Below, piece by piece: positions 31,962-39,840 of a DNA stretch of 64,000 nucleotides (within the stretch, counting starts at the first letter, position 1; every line of letters starts with the position of its first letter). Below the pieces are notes generated by a model that ran no database searches, was not told the DNA's origin, and saw nothing but the letters and a program-made list of their open reading frames with translations. A program made the translations under genes and the position numbers. The DNA is taken from NCBI GenBank assembly GCA_016776605.1, contig JADHTB010000001.1, forward strand, positions 434,001 through 498,000. The letters run 5' to 3'. Origin of the DNA: Alphaproteobacteria bacterium (GTDB taxonomy: Bacteria > Pseudomonadota > Alphaproteobacteria > GCA-2731375).

Positions 31962-32036
31962 CCCAGTATAATCCCAGTATAAACACGGGACATTCGGCCT
32001 TGGGGCATCTGGTCCTGGGGCATTCGGTCTTGGGGC
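31962..32036. repeat. Two short tandem repeats left of the tRNA-Asp attachment repeat
   Basis: An 11-bp unit (CCCAGTATAAT, then CCCAGTATAAA) is repeated twice at 31962-31983. A 15-bp unit (ATTCGGCCTTGGGGC, with two or three changes per copy) is repeated three times at 31992-32036 and runs exactly into the left 32-bp repeat of the island. No gene is seen between nuoA and 32291. Confidence 0.8.
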
Positions 32037-32067
32037 TTCGTGGCGGGAGTGACGGGACTCGAACCCG
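32036..32067. repeat. Left attachment-site repeat (severed tRNA-Asp 3' end)
   Basis: The 32 bases are identical to 34370-34401, covering the CCA end, acceptor 3' strand and T arm of tRNA-Asp on the minus strand. No other part of a tRNA follows: after position 32067 the sequence departs from the tRNA completely, so this is not a gene. An imperfect inverted repeat (GTGCAGG at 32107, CCTGCAC at 32146) lies just inside the island and could be a recombinase arm site. Confidence 0.85.
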
Positions 32068-32290
32068 ATATGTGCTGCCCTGCCGGATCCGCATTCGTCC
32101 GACTCTGTGCAGGCTTTTCGGACGACAGCGCGGACGTGCGAGAAACCTGCACGGAGCCGGACATACAGCCCTCTTCAATCCGCTTAAATTCTCCTATTCG
32201 CCACGGCTATACTCGGCTCCACATCAGAAGGAACTAAATGTCGTTTGGCTGCTATCCTAGGGCAGCCTGAAGTCGCCCTGGAGAGACGGA

Positions 32291-33991
32291 TTGAATAATT
32301 CTGAAATCTTATACGACGTTCTCATTTTTCTGGTGGCCGCTGTTATAGTAGTACCAGCGTTCCAACGCCTGCGGACGAGTCCTGTGCTGGGTTACCTTGT
32401 GGCGGGCATCCTTGTCGGACCACATGGACTGGCGGTCATAAGAGACTCGGAGAGCGCACATACACTGGCGGAATTCGGCATCGTCTTTCTTCTCTTCATG
32501 ATTGGGCTGGAATTCTCGGCGGAGCGTCTGCGCGCGCTGGGCCGTTACGTTTTCGGCCTTGGCGCATTACAGGTAACCGTCACGGGGTGTCTCATCGGCG
32601 GTGTTGCCTGGGTTCTCGGCGCTACTGGAGAAGCGGCCGTAATCATCGGCGGCGGCTTGGCGCTGTCATCCACGGCATTTGTTCTTCAGCTTCTGATTGA
32701 GAGGGGCGAACGGGCGACACCGTTTGGCGAAATTTCATTCGCCGTACTGCTATTTCAAGATCTCGCCATAGTCCCCCTCCTGATGCTGGTTAGCCTGCTC
32801 GGCGCAGGAGAAGGATCGTTCCTTACGGCCATGGGGTTCGCGGTCTTGAAGGCGGTTGTGGCGCTGGTTCTGGTTGTCGGCGTTGGACGACTGATCTTGC
32901 GGCCCGTCTACCATATTATCGCCGAGGCACGGAATTCCGAGCTCTTTGTGGCAACCACACTGCTCGTGGTTCTTGGGACCGGCTGGCTCATGTCGCTCGT
33001 CGGCATATCGATGGTATTGGGCGCTTTCCTGGCTGGTGTATTATTATCGGAGACCGAATACAGGCATCAGGTCGAGGCGGACATCCGACCGTTTCGCGGA
33101 ATACTGCTTGGCTTGTTTTTCATGACGGTTGGCATGTCTATCGACATCACTCTAATTTGGAGCGAACTGGCACAAATCACTCTGCTCGTTATTAGCCTTA
33201 TGTTTGGCAAGAGCATTGTGACAGCCGCCCTGTGCCGAGGGTTTGGATTGCCAGTGGGTGATTCTTTACGGATTGGGCTGCTTCTTTCACAGGGCGGGGA
33301 GTTCGGATTTATCCTTTTTCTAACCGCCAGCGCGCTGGGCATTCTTGCCATGGAAACCACGCAGATACTTCTTGCAAGCGTGGCACTTACAATGGCTGCT
33401 ACCCCGGTCATGGCCTATGCAGGCGGTCAATTTTCCTTATTCTGGGCAAGGCGTGAAAATGTATCCGTCGCGGGTGTCGAGGAAATAGGAGAAGACCTGC
33501 GCGATCATGTCTTGATCGCGGGCTTTGGTCGCGTTGGCCAAACTGTGGCAAAGATGCTTTCGGCGGGCGGCATCTCATATGCGGCTCTTGATTTGGACAC
33601 CACCCGGATCGCGGCATGCCGCGCCAAAGGCATGCCAGTATTCTTTGGAGATGCAAGTCAGATTGAAATCCTGAATTCTGCGGGCGCAAAGCGAGCGAGG
33701 GGCGCCGTGGTTACAATTGATGAACCCGCAATGGCAGACCATATTGTGGCGGCACTTCATGAGTTTTTTTCAGATTTGCCAATTTTCGTTCGGGCGCAAG
33801 ATTTGCTTCATGGCCGCCACCTGGAAATGAAGGGTGCAACCCAGGCCGTCCCAGAAACTCTTGAGGCGAGCCTTCAATTGGGTGCAATAGCGATGACGTC
33901 AATGGGCGCGACCTCTGATGAGGTTATGGAAATTATACAGGACCTTCGTAAAGACGATTACGTGAACTTAGGCGACACTGTGCGTGGCTAG
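32291..33991 (+). CDS. CPA2-family monovalent cation:proton antiporter with RCK domain (KefB/KefC-like)
   Basis: A 566-residue protein in two parts. Residues about 1-385 hold some 12 spans of a Na+/H+-exchanger domain, with PVLGYLVAGILVGPHGL and FGIVFLLFMIGLEFS near the N-terminus. Residues about 400-560 hold a cytoplasmic RCK/TrkA-N domain with HVLIAGFGRVGQTVAKML and VFFGDASQIEIL. It should exchange K+ or Na+ for protons, gated by a nucleotide or ligand at the RCK domain. It starts with TTG at 32291 after GGAGAG. It is the only intact cargo gene of the tRNA-Asp island and is less G+C-rich than its neighbours, which supports transfer. Confidence 0.9.
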   Translation: MNNSEILYDVLIFLVAAVIVVPAFQRLRTSPVLGYLVAGILVGPHGLAVIRDSESAHTLAEFGIVFLLFMIGLEFSAERLRALGRYVFGLGALQVTVTGCLIGGVAWVLGATGEAAVIIGGGLALSSTAFVLQLLIERGERATPFGEISFAVLLFQDLAIVPLLMLVSLLGAGEGSFLTAMGFAVLKAVVALVLVVGVGRLILRPVYHIIAEARNSELFVATTLLVVLGTGWLMSLVGISMVLGAFLAGVLLSETEYRHQVEADIRPFRGILLGLFFMTVGMSIDITLIWSELAQITLLVISLMFGKSIVTAALCRGFGLPVGDSLRIGLLLSQGGEFGFILFLTASALGILAMETTQILLASVALTMAATPVMAYAGGQFSLFWARRENVSVAGVEEIGEDLRDHVLIAGFGRVGQTVAKMLSAGGISYAALDLDTTRIAACRAKGMPVFFGDASQIEILNSAGAKRARGAVVTIDEPAMADHIVAALHEFFSDLPIFVRAQDLLHGRHLEMKGATQAVPETLEASLQLGAIAMTSMGATSDEVMEIIQDLRKDDYVNLGDTVRG

Positions 33992-34042
33992 GCGCTGACC
34001 CCTTCCCAGGAACGTAGCGGTTTTTGGGGATATCGAGGGCAA

Positions 34043-34303
34043 TTGGCTAAGCCCGCACCTGATTATCAACCGCTGGAGACGGGCCACCAGCAACTGAAAG
34101 CCGCCTTGTCACTTTTCCGTGCGCTTGGGCATGCACACGCCTCAGCGCTCATTAGCACCGGCCTGGACGTGATGTCCGTTGGCACCCGCCTTGGGCATGC
34201 TTCACCGGCGTTGACGCTGACTATTTACGCCCATTTATTTCATAACAGGGATGATGACGCCGCCGCCATTGACGCTATGTTGCATGACAGGAACGGAAAA
34301 TAA
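34043..34303 (+). pseudogene. Tyrosine recombinase (phage-type integrase), C-terminal remnant with lost catalytic residues
   Basis: An 86-residue frame whose middle matches the C-terminal catalytic region of tyrosine integrases: AHASALISTGLDVMSVGTRLGHASPALTLTIYAHLF-like (given in parts: HASALISTG, then RLGHAS, then IYAHLF with the tyrosine nucleophile). The usual H-x-x-R-H box reads FRALGHAHAS here, so the histidine became Arg and the key arginine became Gly. The N-terminal and core-binding domains are absent. It is therefore a dead fragment. It lies 67 nt from the right attachment repeat, as expected for the integrase of the island. Confidence 0.8.
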
Positions 34304-34374
34304 ACTTCGGGCGCCAATCGGGTGCCAAAAGCGCCCTATCGGATTTGCGAAACCGCGGTTTTATAAAGCCTTCG

Positions 34375-34451
34375 TGGCGGGAGTGACGGGACTCGAACCC
34401 GCGACCTCTGGCGTGACAGGCCAGCGCTCTAACCAGCTGAGCTACACCCCC
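34375..34451 (-). tRNA. tRNA-Asp (anticodon GTC)
   Basis: The minus strand folds as a 77-nt tRNA including an encoded CCA. The acceptor is GGGGGTG paired with CACTCCC (one G-T pair), the anticodon stem CTGGC/GCCAG encloses loop CTGTCAC with anticodon GTC, and the T arm has GGTTCGAGTCC. Its 3' end is the integration site of the 32036-34401 island; the right-hand repeat restores the complete gene. Confidence 0.96.
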
Positions 34452-34540
34452 CACGAAGGCGCCCCATGTACATCCCCCCCGGCACGGGTGTCAAGCCGCT
34501 TGCGGCCGGGCGCTGGTTGTTTGCGAATGGCTGGCCCAAA

Positions 34541-35068
34541 TCAGCTTTTTGGCTTTTTTGGATTTTCCGGATTCTTTGGATTTTCAGGCGTCTCCGGCGT
34601 CGCGGGCTTCCCCTGATTTTTCGCCTTTTTCGGCGTCTCCGACGTCTTAGGCTTTTCCGGCTTTTCCAGATTCTTTAGATGTTTTAGCTTTTCCGGCCTG
34701 CCCGGCTTGCGGCAGGCGGAAAACATGGCAAAGGGGAATAATTTTGCCGCCGGCTCGTGCCAGCGTTCGGGATTTTCCTGCAGCCATTTGGAGAACATGG
34801 CCGACAATTGCTCTGGCTTTCGCCCATGCACACAGGGGATCAGCCACTTCATGCGTTGAAAGCCGGCTACGAAGCTCCAATTATAGGCATCGTTGATGCC
34901 GCTGATATAGACATCGCGGTCATATTCGGCCAATTCAAGATAGTCCTGGCCGCTGAGCAATTGCCAGGAGCGGGCCGTGAGTGGATCTGACTGCGCCTGG
35001 GCATGAGACGGCAAAACCACCGGCGAAATTAATATCGCGGCTGCTATGAGAAAAATGAACGCACGCAT
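34541..35068 (-). CDS. Secreted protein with Rap1a/Tai-like domain and Lys/Pro-rich tail
   Basis: A 175-residue exported protein: signal peptide 1-25 (ending SHAQAQ), a domain at about 30-118, and a tail from about 120 to the end made of short K-P-E-T-N units. The domain has GINDAYNW, WLIPCVHG, QLSAMFSKWLQENPERWHEPAAKLF and FSAC; the spacing of these, with two cysteines, resembles Rap1a/Tai-type immunity proteins (PF18602). This is a pattern judgement, not a search result. No effector gene is nearby. The tail is coded by imperfect short tandem repeats, so its length may vary between strains. Confidence 0.65.
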   Translation of the reverse strand: MRAFIFLIAAAILISPVVLPSHAQAQSDPLTARSWQLLSGQDYLELAEYDRDVYISGINDAYNWSFVAGFQRMKWLIPCVHGRKPEQLSAMFSKWLQENPERWHEPAAKLFPFAMFSACRKPGRPEKLKHLKNLEKPEKPKTSETPKKAKNQGKPATPETPENPKNPENPKKPKS

Positions 35069-35144
35069 CGCCCGGAATCCTACTCGTTATGGACGCAATT
35101 GTCGCCGCATATTAAGTCGGATCCAGGGCGATGGGTTACGTTGA

Positions 35145-35375
35145 TTAGACGGAAACGTCGATATTTCGGCCAGTGTCCGAATCCACAGCCGATTTACTCG
35201 ACTGCTCCTCGTCACCGTCCCTGGGGGCGACTTTTACCCCCGAGAATTCCGCCTTGGCCGGGTCTTTTTCATGGCGGGCCGTATCGGGTTTTTCGACCGG
35301 GCGCAAAGCTTTCACTTCGGCCTGTCGGATTTTGTCGTTGACCTGGGTCGACGACGACGAAAGGTTGACTTCCAT
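35145..35375 (-). CDS. Small hydrophilic hypothetical protein
   Basis: A 76-residue charged protein (EVNLSSSSTQVNDKIRQAEV at the start, DSDTGRNIDVSV at the end) without signal peptide or membrane span, rich in Lys, Asp, Glu and Ser. A good ribosome site (GAGAGGA) lies 8 nt before the ATG, and the codon usage is like that of its neighbours, so I regard it as real. No family is recognised; it is probably disordered. It lies 76 nt upstream of the Rap1a-like gene on the same strand. Confidence 0.55.
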   Translation of the reverse strand: MEVNLSSSSTQVNDKIRQAEVKALRPVEKPDTARHEKDPAKAEFSGVKVAPRDGDEEQSSKSAVDSDTGRNIDVSV

Positions 35376-35698
35376 TCTGGTTTCCTCTCGGCAGCTCCGC
35401 TGTCCAGGCGCCGGGATTGGCGATTGGACCGGTAGCTTTGCGTCCCGCCGTTACCAGCGGTTTGCCTTTGCGGACATTTTTTAAACCTCCGCACCCTGCA
35501 GGTTATCCCCAAAAAGTTAACGATTCCTTTCCCACACTCTACAGACGGAACTGGCTACAGACGGGACCGGCCACGAACGGCACTGGCGAAATGAACCGGC
35601 GGCGTAGCCGGCGCGCGGGTGGTCATGGCGCCGCTATCCATCTGCTGCTAGACTATTTCAGGGTCATTTGCAGAACCGATTGGGAGGTTATCAGCGTC
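35376..35698. other. Intergenic region upstream of the acyl-CoA synthetase gene
   Basis: About 320 nt between the divergent small gene and the ligase. The ligase frame stays open here, but the sequence has no ligase character. A GGGAGG ribosome site ends 11 nt before the ATG at 35699. I see no repeat, tRNA or convincing promoter. Confidence 0.4.
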
Positions 35699-37258
35699 AT
35701 GCGTATCAGTTCCATCGTCCGCCGGGCGGCACAGGTCAATGGCGGCGGTTTAGCCTCTAATTTCCAGGATCGGCGACATGATTGGCGCCAGTTCGAAAAC
35801 CGGGTATCCCGCCTGGCGGCCGGGTTGCGTGCCCTTGGCGTCGGCCATGGCGACCGGGTCGCCATGCTGGCGCTGAACAGTGACCGGTATCTGGAGTATT
35901 TTTTCGCGGTGCCCTGGGCCGGCGGGGTCTTCGTCCCCATCAACACCCGCCTTGCGCCCCCCGAAGTGGTCCATTGGCTGAACGATTCCGGCGCCACTGT
36001 CTTGCTGATCGACGACAATTTTACGGCCATGTTACCCAAACTGCAGGGCCAGTTGGAAAGTCTCAAAACCATTGTCCACGTGGGCGACGGCGCCCCGCCG
36101 GAGGGCATGTTGTCGTTCGAGGCCCTGATCGACGGCGCCGGGGAAATGGAACCACTGGACAGCGGCGGGGATGAAATGGCGGGGCTGTTTTATACCGGCG
36201 GCACCACGGGCCGTTCCAAAGGCGTAATGTTGAGCCACCGGAACCTGGTTCTGAACGCCCTGCAATTTGCCGCCGAGGTTGGCTTCGATGCCGGCTCCCA
36301 TTATCTGCATGCCGCGCCGATGTTCCATCTGGCCAACGGCGCGGCGACCTTCGCGGTCACTTCCATGGCCGCCTCGTCCACCATTATTCCAGGTTTCCAA
36401 CCGGTCGCCACCTTGCAGGCGATCCAGGAAAACAAGATCAATATTGTTCTTTTGGTGCCGACCATGATCAACATGACGGTTAACCACCCGGATGTGGCCA
36501 ATTACGATTTGAGCAGCATCAATCATGTGCTGTTCGGCGCCTCGCCCATGCCCGAGGCGGTGCTGCAAACGGCGCTGCGGGTCATCCCCAATGCCCAGTT
36601 CCATCACCTCTATGGCCAGACCGAGGCTGCACCCGTGCTCACCGCTCTGCCCGCAAACCGCATGGTCGAGGAAGGCCCCCTGGCCGGCAAGATCAAGTCG
36701 GCCGGTCTGGCGATCCCAGGCGTTGAAGTCCGTATCGTCGATGCAGATGACAACGAGGTTCCCCGGGGCGTGGTTGGCGAAATCTGCGGCCGGGGTGAAA
36801 ATGTCATGCAGGGCTATTGGAACCAGCCGGAGATGACGGCGGAGACCTTGCGCAACGGCTGGCTGCACACCGGCGATGGCGGCTACATGGACGAGGACGG
36901 CTTTGTCTATGTGGTTGACCGGGTCAAGGACATGATCATCTCGGGCGGCGAAAACGTCTATTCGGCGGAAGTGGAAAACGCCATCTATCAACACCCCATG
37001 GTCGTCGAGTGCGCCGTCATCGGCATCCCGCACGAAAAATGGGGCGAACAGGTGCATGCCATCGTGCGCCTGGCCGACGGCGGCGAGGCGGACGAGGCTG
37101 CCATCATCGCCCATTGCCATGAATGGATCGCCAACTACAAATGCCCCCGCAGCGTATCTTTCGCAACCGAGCCCCTGCCCCTGTCCGGCGCCGGCAAGAT
37201 ACTCAAGAACGATCTGCGCCAGCCCTATTGGGTCGGCCACGAAAAAGCGGTTAACTAG
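35699..37258 (+). CDS. AMP-dependent acyl-CoA synthetase
   Basis: A 519-residue ANL-family ligase that activates a carboxylic acid to its CoA thioester. The phosphate-binding loop YTGGTTGRSKGVMLSH (about residues 164-179), LYGQTEAAPVL, and GWLHTGDGGYMDEDGFVYVVDR (about 380-401) are intact, as is the late catalytic lysine in PLSGAGKILKNDLR. I chose the ATG at 35699 for its fit to family N-termini; the open frame reaches to 35417. Genes for an LLM oxidoreductase and a hydroxyacid dehydrogenase follow in the same direction, pointing to a catabolic unit. The acid substrate is unknown. Confidence 0.9.
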   Translation: MRISSIVRRAAQVNGGGLASNFQDRRHDWRQFENRVSRLAAGLRALGVGHGDRVAMLALNSDRYLEYFFAVPWAGGVFVPINTRLAPPEVVHWLNDSGATVLLIDDNFTAMLPKLQGQLESLKTIVHVGDGAPPEGMLSFEALIDGAGEMEPLDSGGDEMAGLFYTGGTTGRSKGVMLSHRNLVLNALQFAAEVGFDAGSHYLHAAPMFHLANGAATFAVTSMAASSTIIPGFQPVATLQAIQENKINIVLLVPTMINMTVNHPDVANYDLSSINHVLFGASPMPEAVLQTALRVIPNAQFHHLYGQTEAAPVLTALPANRMVEEGPLAGKIKSAGLAIPGVEVRIVDADDNEVPRGVVGEICGRGENVMQGYWNQPEMTAETLRNGWLHTGDGGYMDEDGFVYVVDRVKDMIISGGENVYSAEVENAIYQHPMVVECAVIGIPHEKWGEQVHAIVRLADGGEADEAAIIAHCHEWIANYKCPRSVSFATEPLPLSGAGKILKNDLRQPYWVGHEKAVN

Positions 37259-37308
37259 GCTGGCAGGCAGCGATTTCGGTATCCGTATCGGCATAGAGAG
37301 GACGAACA

Positions 37309-38379
37309 ATGGAATTCGGTATCGCCATGGCCACCGCCGCCGACGCCTGGAAGCTGGTACAGCGGGCCGAGGCGTTGGGCTTCTCCAGCGCCTGGTTCTA
37401 CGACACCCAGATGTTGAGCGCCGATTGTTTCGTCGCCATGGGTGCGGCGGCGGTGAAGACAGAGCGTATTCGCCTGGGCACGGGCGTCCTGATCCCCTCC
37501 AACCGGATCGCCCCGGTTACCGCCAACGCCCTCGCCTCATTGAACCAGCTGGCGCCCGGACGGATCGATTTTGGCGTCGGCACCGGCTTCACCGGGCGCC
37601 GGGCCATGGGCCTGGGCGCCATGAAGCTGGCCGATATGGAGGACTATATCCGTGTCGTCCGCGGCCTGCTGAACGACGAAATGCTGGAAGCCGAATTCGA
37701 GGGGCAGCGGCGGAAAATCAAGTTCCTGAATCCTGAACTGGGCCTGATCAATACCCGGGATGCCATCCCCCTGCACGTTTCGGCCTATGGCCCCAAATCG
37801 CGCGCCCTTGTGGCGAAACTGGGCGCGGGCTGGCTCAACTTCGTCGGCGATGTGGACACCGCCGTCACCAGCCTGGCCGGCATGCGCCAAAGCTGGACCG
37901 ATGCCGGGCGGACGCTGGACGATCTGTCCGCCACCGAATTCGCCCTTGGCTGTGTGTTGGCGGATGGCGAGCCGTTCGATTCCCCCCGCGCCCTGGCCCA
38001 GGCGGGGCCCAGGGCGGCGGTGGTGCTGCACCGCGCCGCCGACGAGGCGATTGCCGGTCTGCCCAATTCCAGCGGCCTGCCCGCGGCGGCGGCCGAGGCG
38101 GTCGCCGGCTATGTCGCCCATGCCATGAACTACCAACCGGCGGACGCCAAATATCTGGAAAACCATCGCGGCCATCTGATGTTCCTGAAGGCGGAGGAAC
38201 GGCAATTCGTCACCGCCGAATTGATTCGCGATACCTCGTTCACGGCGACGGAAGGCGAACTGAAAAACCGCCTGGGCGACCTGCGCGATGCGGGCTATGA
38301 CCAGTTCACCATTCAGATCGTGCCGGGCCAGGAAGACGCTATCGAGGATTGGGGCCGCATTCGCCAGGCCTTTGCCTGA
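37309..38379 (+). CDS. LLM-class flavin-dependent oxidoreductase
   Basis: A 356-residue luciferase-like TIM-barrel flavoprotein. FGIAMATAADAWKLVQRAEALGFSSAWFYDT at the start and the DFGVGTGFTGRRAMGLG block (about residues 85-101) are typical; whether FMN or F420 is used cannot be told, though many of the closest types use F420 or FMN with an unknown substrate. It starts 50 nt after the ligase stop and precedes the dehydrogenase by 32 nt, so it is likely in one operon with them. Confidence 0.88.
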   Translation: MEFGIAMATAADAWKLVQRAEALGFSSAWFYDTQMLSADCFVAMGAAAVKTERIRLGTGVLIPSNRIAPVTANALASLNQLAPGRIDFGVGTGFTGRRAMGLGAMKLADMEDYIRVVRGLLNDEMLEAEFEGQRRKIKFLNPELGLINTRDAIPLHVSAYGPKSRALVAKLGAGWLNFVGDVDTAVTSLAGMRQSWTDAGRTLDDLSATEFALGCVLADGEPFDSPRALAQAGPRAAVVLHRAADEAIAGLPNSSGLPAAAAEAVAGYVAHAMNYQPADAKYLENHRGHLMFLKAEERQFVTAELIRDTSFTATEGELKNRLGDLRDAGYDQFTIQIVPGQEDAIEDWGRIRQAFA

Positions 38380-38411
38380 TCGGCAAATACCCGGCCAGTG
38401 GGAGAACCAGC

Positions 38412-39224
38412 ATGGCGAAGGATTGCGTTGGATTTATTGGCCTGGGCGACATGGGGGAGCCTATGGCCGCCTGCGTTCTTGCCGCCGGTTACCCGGTGGT
38501 CAGTTGCGCCAATCGCAGCCGAAAGGCCATCGACGCACTGCAAGCCAAGGGCCTGGAAGAAGTCTCCAGCCCGGCCGAAGTCGGCGCCAGGGCGGATATT
38601 CTCATCACCTGCGTTCTGGACGAGGCGCAGACCGAGCATGTGCTGCGCGGGCCTAACGGCGCCCTGTCCCGCCTTAAACCCGGCGCGGTGGTGATCATCA
38701 CCAGCACGCTTTCGCCCGGCTATTGTCAGGCGCTTGCGGAAGCGGCGGCGGCGGGCGGCATCGACCTCATCGACTGTCCGGTCAGCGGCGCCCGGCCCCG
38801 CGCCGAGCAAGGCACCCTGACGCTGATCTGCGGCGGCGATCCCGCCATCATCGAAAGATGCCGATCCGTCCTGGAAAGCATGGGCAGCATCCATCATTGC
38901 GGCCCGGTGGGCATGGGGCAGATCGCCAAGCTGGTCAATCAGGGCATGCTCTACGGCATTCTCAAGCTGCTCGGCGAAGGCCGCGCCCTGGCCAGCGCCT
39001 ACGGCATGGACCTTGATACCCTGATGGGGGTGTTAAGCCAGTCCATGGGAAACAGCGCCGCCGGCGAGAACTGGGAGATGTTCGCGGCGATCTGGCCTCA
39101 TGCCGCCAAGCTTGGCCAAAAGGACCTGAACCTGTGCATCGAGGCGGCCCGCGCAAGAGGCGTAGCGATGCCCCTGATCGAGGCGCGGCGCCATATGAGC
39201 TGGGAGATGCCAGACGACGCCTGA
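38412..39224 (+). CDS. Beta-hydroxyacid dehydrogenase (3-hydroxyisobutyrate dehydrogenase family)
   Basis: A 270-residue NAD(P)-dependent dehydrogenase. VGFIGLGDMGEPMAA (residues 5-19) binds the nucleotide, DCPVSGARPRAEQGTLT is the substrate loop and the catalytic lysine lies in GQIAKLVNQ (about residue 175). The ATG at 38412 has GGGAGA just upstream; the longer frame from 38349 overlaps the LLM gene. It may oxidise a hydroxyacid formed in the pathway started by the acyl-CoA synthetase. Tartronate semialdehyde reductase is another possible member function. Confidence 0.9.
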   Translation: MAKDCVGFIGLGDMGEPMAACVLAAGYPVVSCANRSRKAIDALQAKGLEEVSSPAEVGARADILITCVLDEAQTEHVLRGPNGALSRLKPGAVVIITSTLSPGYCQALAEAAAAGGIDLIDCPVSGARPRAEQGTLTLICGGDPAIIERCRSVLESMGSIHHCGPVGMGQIAKLVNQGMLYGILKLLGEGRALASAYGMDLDTLMGVLSQSMGNSAAGENWEMFAAIWPHAAKLGQKDLNLCIEAARARGVAMPLIEARRHMSWEMPDDA

Positions 39225-39295
39225 GGCCGCCTGAGGACGTGGCCGCGAGGACCGGGATCGCCTTCTATCGTCTACACCTTGTTCGCCCGATAAAC

Positions 39296-39700
39296 TTAGT
39301 TAAATTGCTGAGCGGAGATCGCCGGATGGTAGATCGGCTGGATGACGTTTCCGGCCGGGTCCTTGATGTGAAAACTGCGCGCGCCATCCGCATGATCATG
39401 CGGCTGGTCCAGCACGGACACATCTATCGACTTGAAATAATCGTACCAGGCATCCAGGGTCTCCTTACTCTCCACGATGAAACCGTAGTGATCAAAGACT
39501 CCGCCATCTTTCGGTTCCGAGTTGGCGCGTGCCAGCGACAGATTGTCGTTGCCGCAGGTGAGATAAACGAGGTTTTCATTTGCCCGATAGAGCAGCTTCA
39601 TACCCATCACATCGGTATAAAACCTCTCGCACGCTTCCAGGTTTGTCACCCTAAAGGCAATATGGCGGATACCACGAAAAGCGGGGGGGCGTTCGTTCAT
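39296..39700 (-). CDS. VOC-family (glyoxalase/dioxygenase fold) protein
   Basis: A 134-residue protein with two beta-alpha-beta-beta-beta units: GIRHIAFRVTNLEACERFYTDVMGM and FDHYGFIVESKETLDAW. The final position that usually holds a glutamate metal ligand reads GNVIQPIYHP, so a glutamine stands in its place and metal binding may be altered. It converges with the dehydrogenase gene. Function is unknown; isomerase, lyase and thiol transferase activities all occur in the fold. Confidence 0.82.
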   Translation of the reverse strand: MNERPPAFRGIRHIAFRVTNLEACERFYTDVMGMKLLYRANENLVYLTCGNDNLSLARANSEPKDGGVFDHYGFIVESKETLDAWYDYFKSIDVSVLDQPHDHADGARSFHIKDPAGNVIQPIYHPAISAQQFN

Positions 39701-39840
39701 CGGTGCGCTCCTGTAAGGCTCAAAAAGAATTCACGCTGGCAACTACCAGAGCGGATTATAGCACTGGAAACGTGGATCAGGAATCTCTGTTGTCCAACGC
39801 GAAACTTCACGCCGCCGTTCAGCGGCCGGCGATGAATGTT

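Larger units (their letters stand above)
32036..34401. mobile_element. Remnant genomic island integrated at the 3' end of tRNA-Asp
   Basis: Two identical 32-bp direct repeats at 32036-32067 and 34370-34401 bound this segment. The right one is the 3' end of the intact tRNA-Asp gene plus 5 flanking bases; the left one is a severed copy. This is the classical product of tyrosine-recombinase integration into a tRNA gene. Inside lie a CPA2-type antiporter and a broken integrase close to the tRNA, where such genes usually sit. Codon use inside is visibly less G+C-biased than in the flanking nuo genes. The element is likely immobile now. Confidence 0.8.

Noticed and set aside
31962..32036. Possible CRISPR array
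   Set aside because: The units are 11 and 15 bp in direct contact, without spacers, and no cas genes are present.
32036..32067. Possible second tRNA-Asp gene
   Set aside because: Only the 3' third matches; D arm, anticodon arm and 5' acceptor strand are absent, so it is an attachment-site duplicate.
34251..34616. Plus-strand frame reading GVTGLEPATSGVT through tRNA-Asp
   Set aside because: It is the antisense translation of the tRNA-Asp gene, a well-known source of spurious protein entries. The similar frame at 32040 comes from the severed copy of the same sequence.
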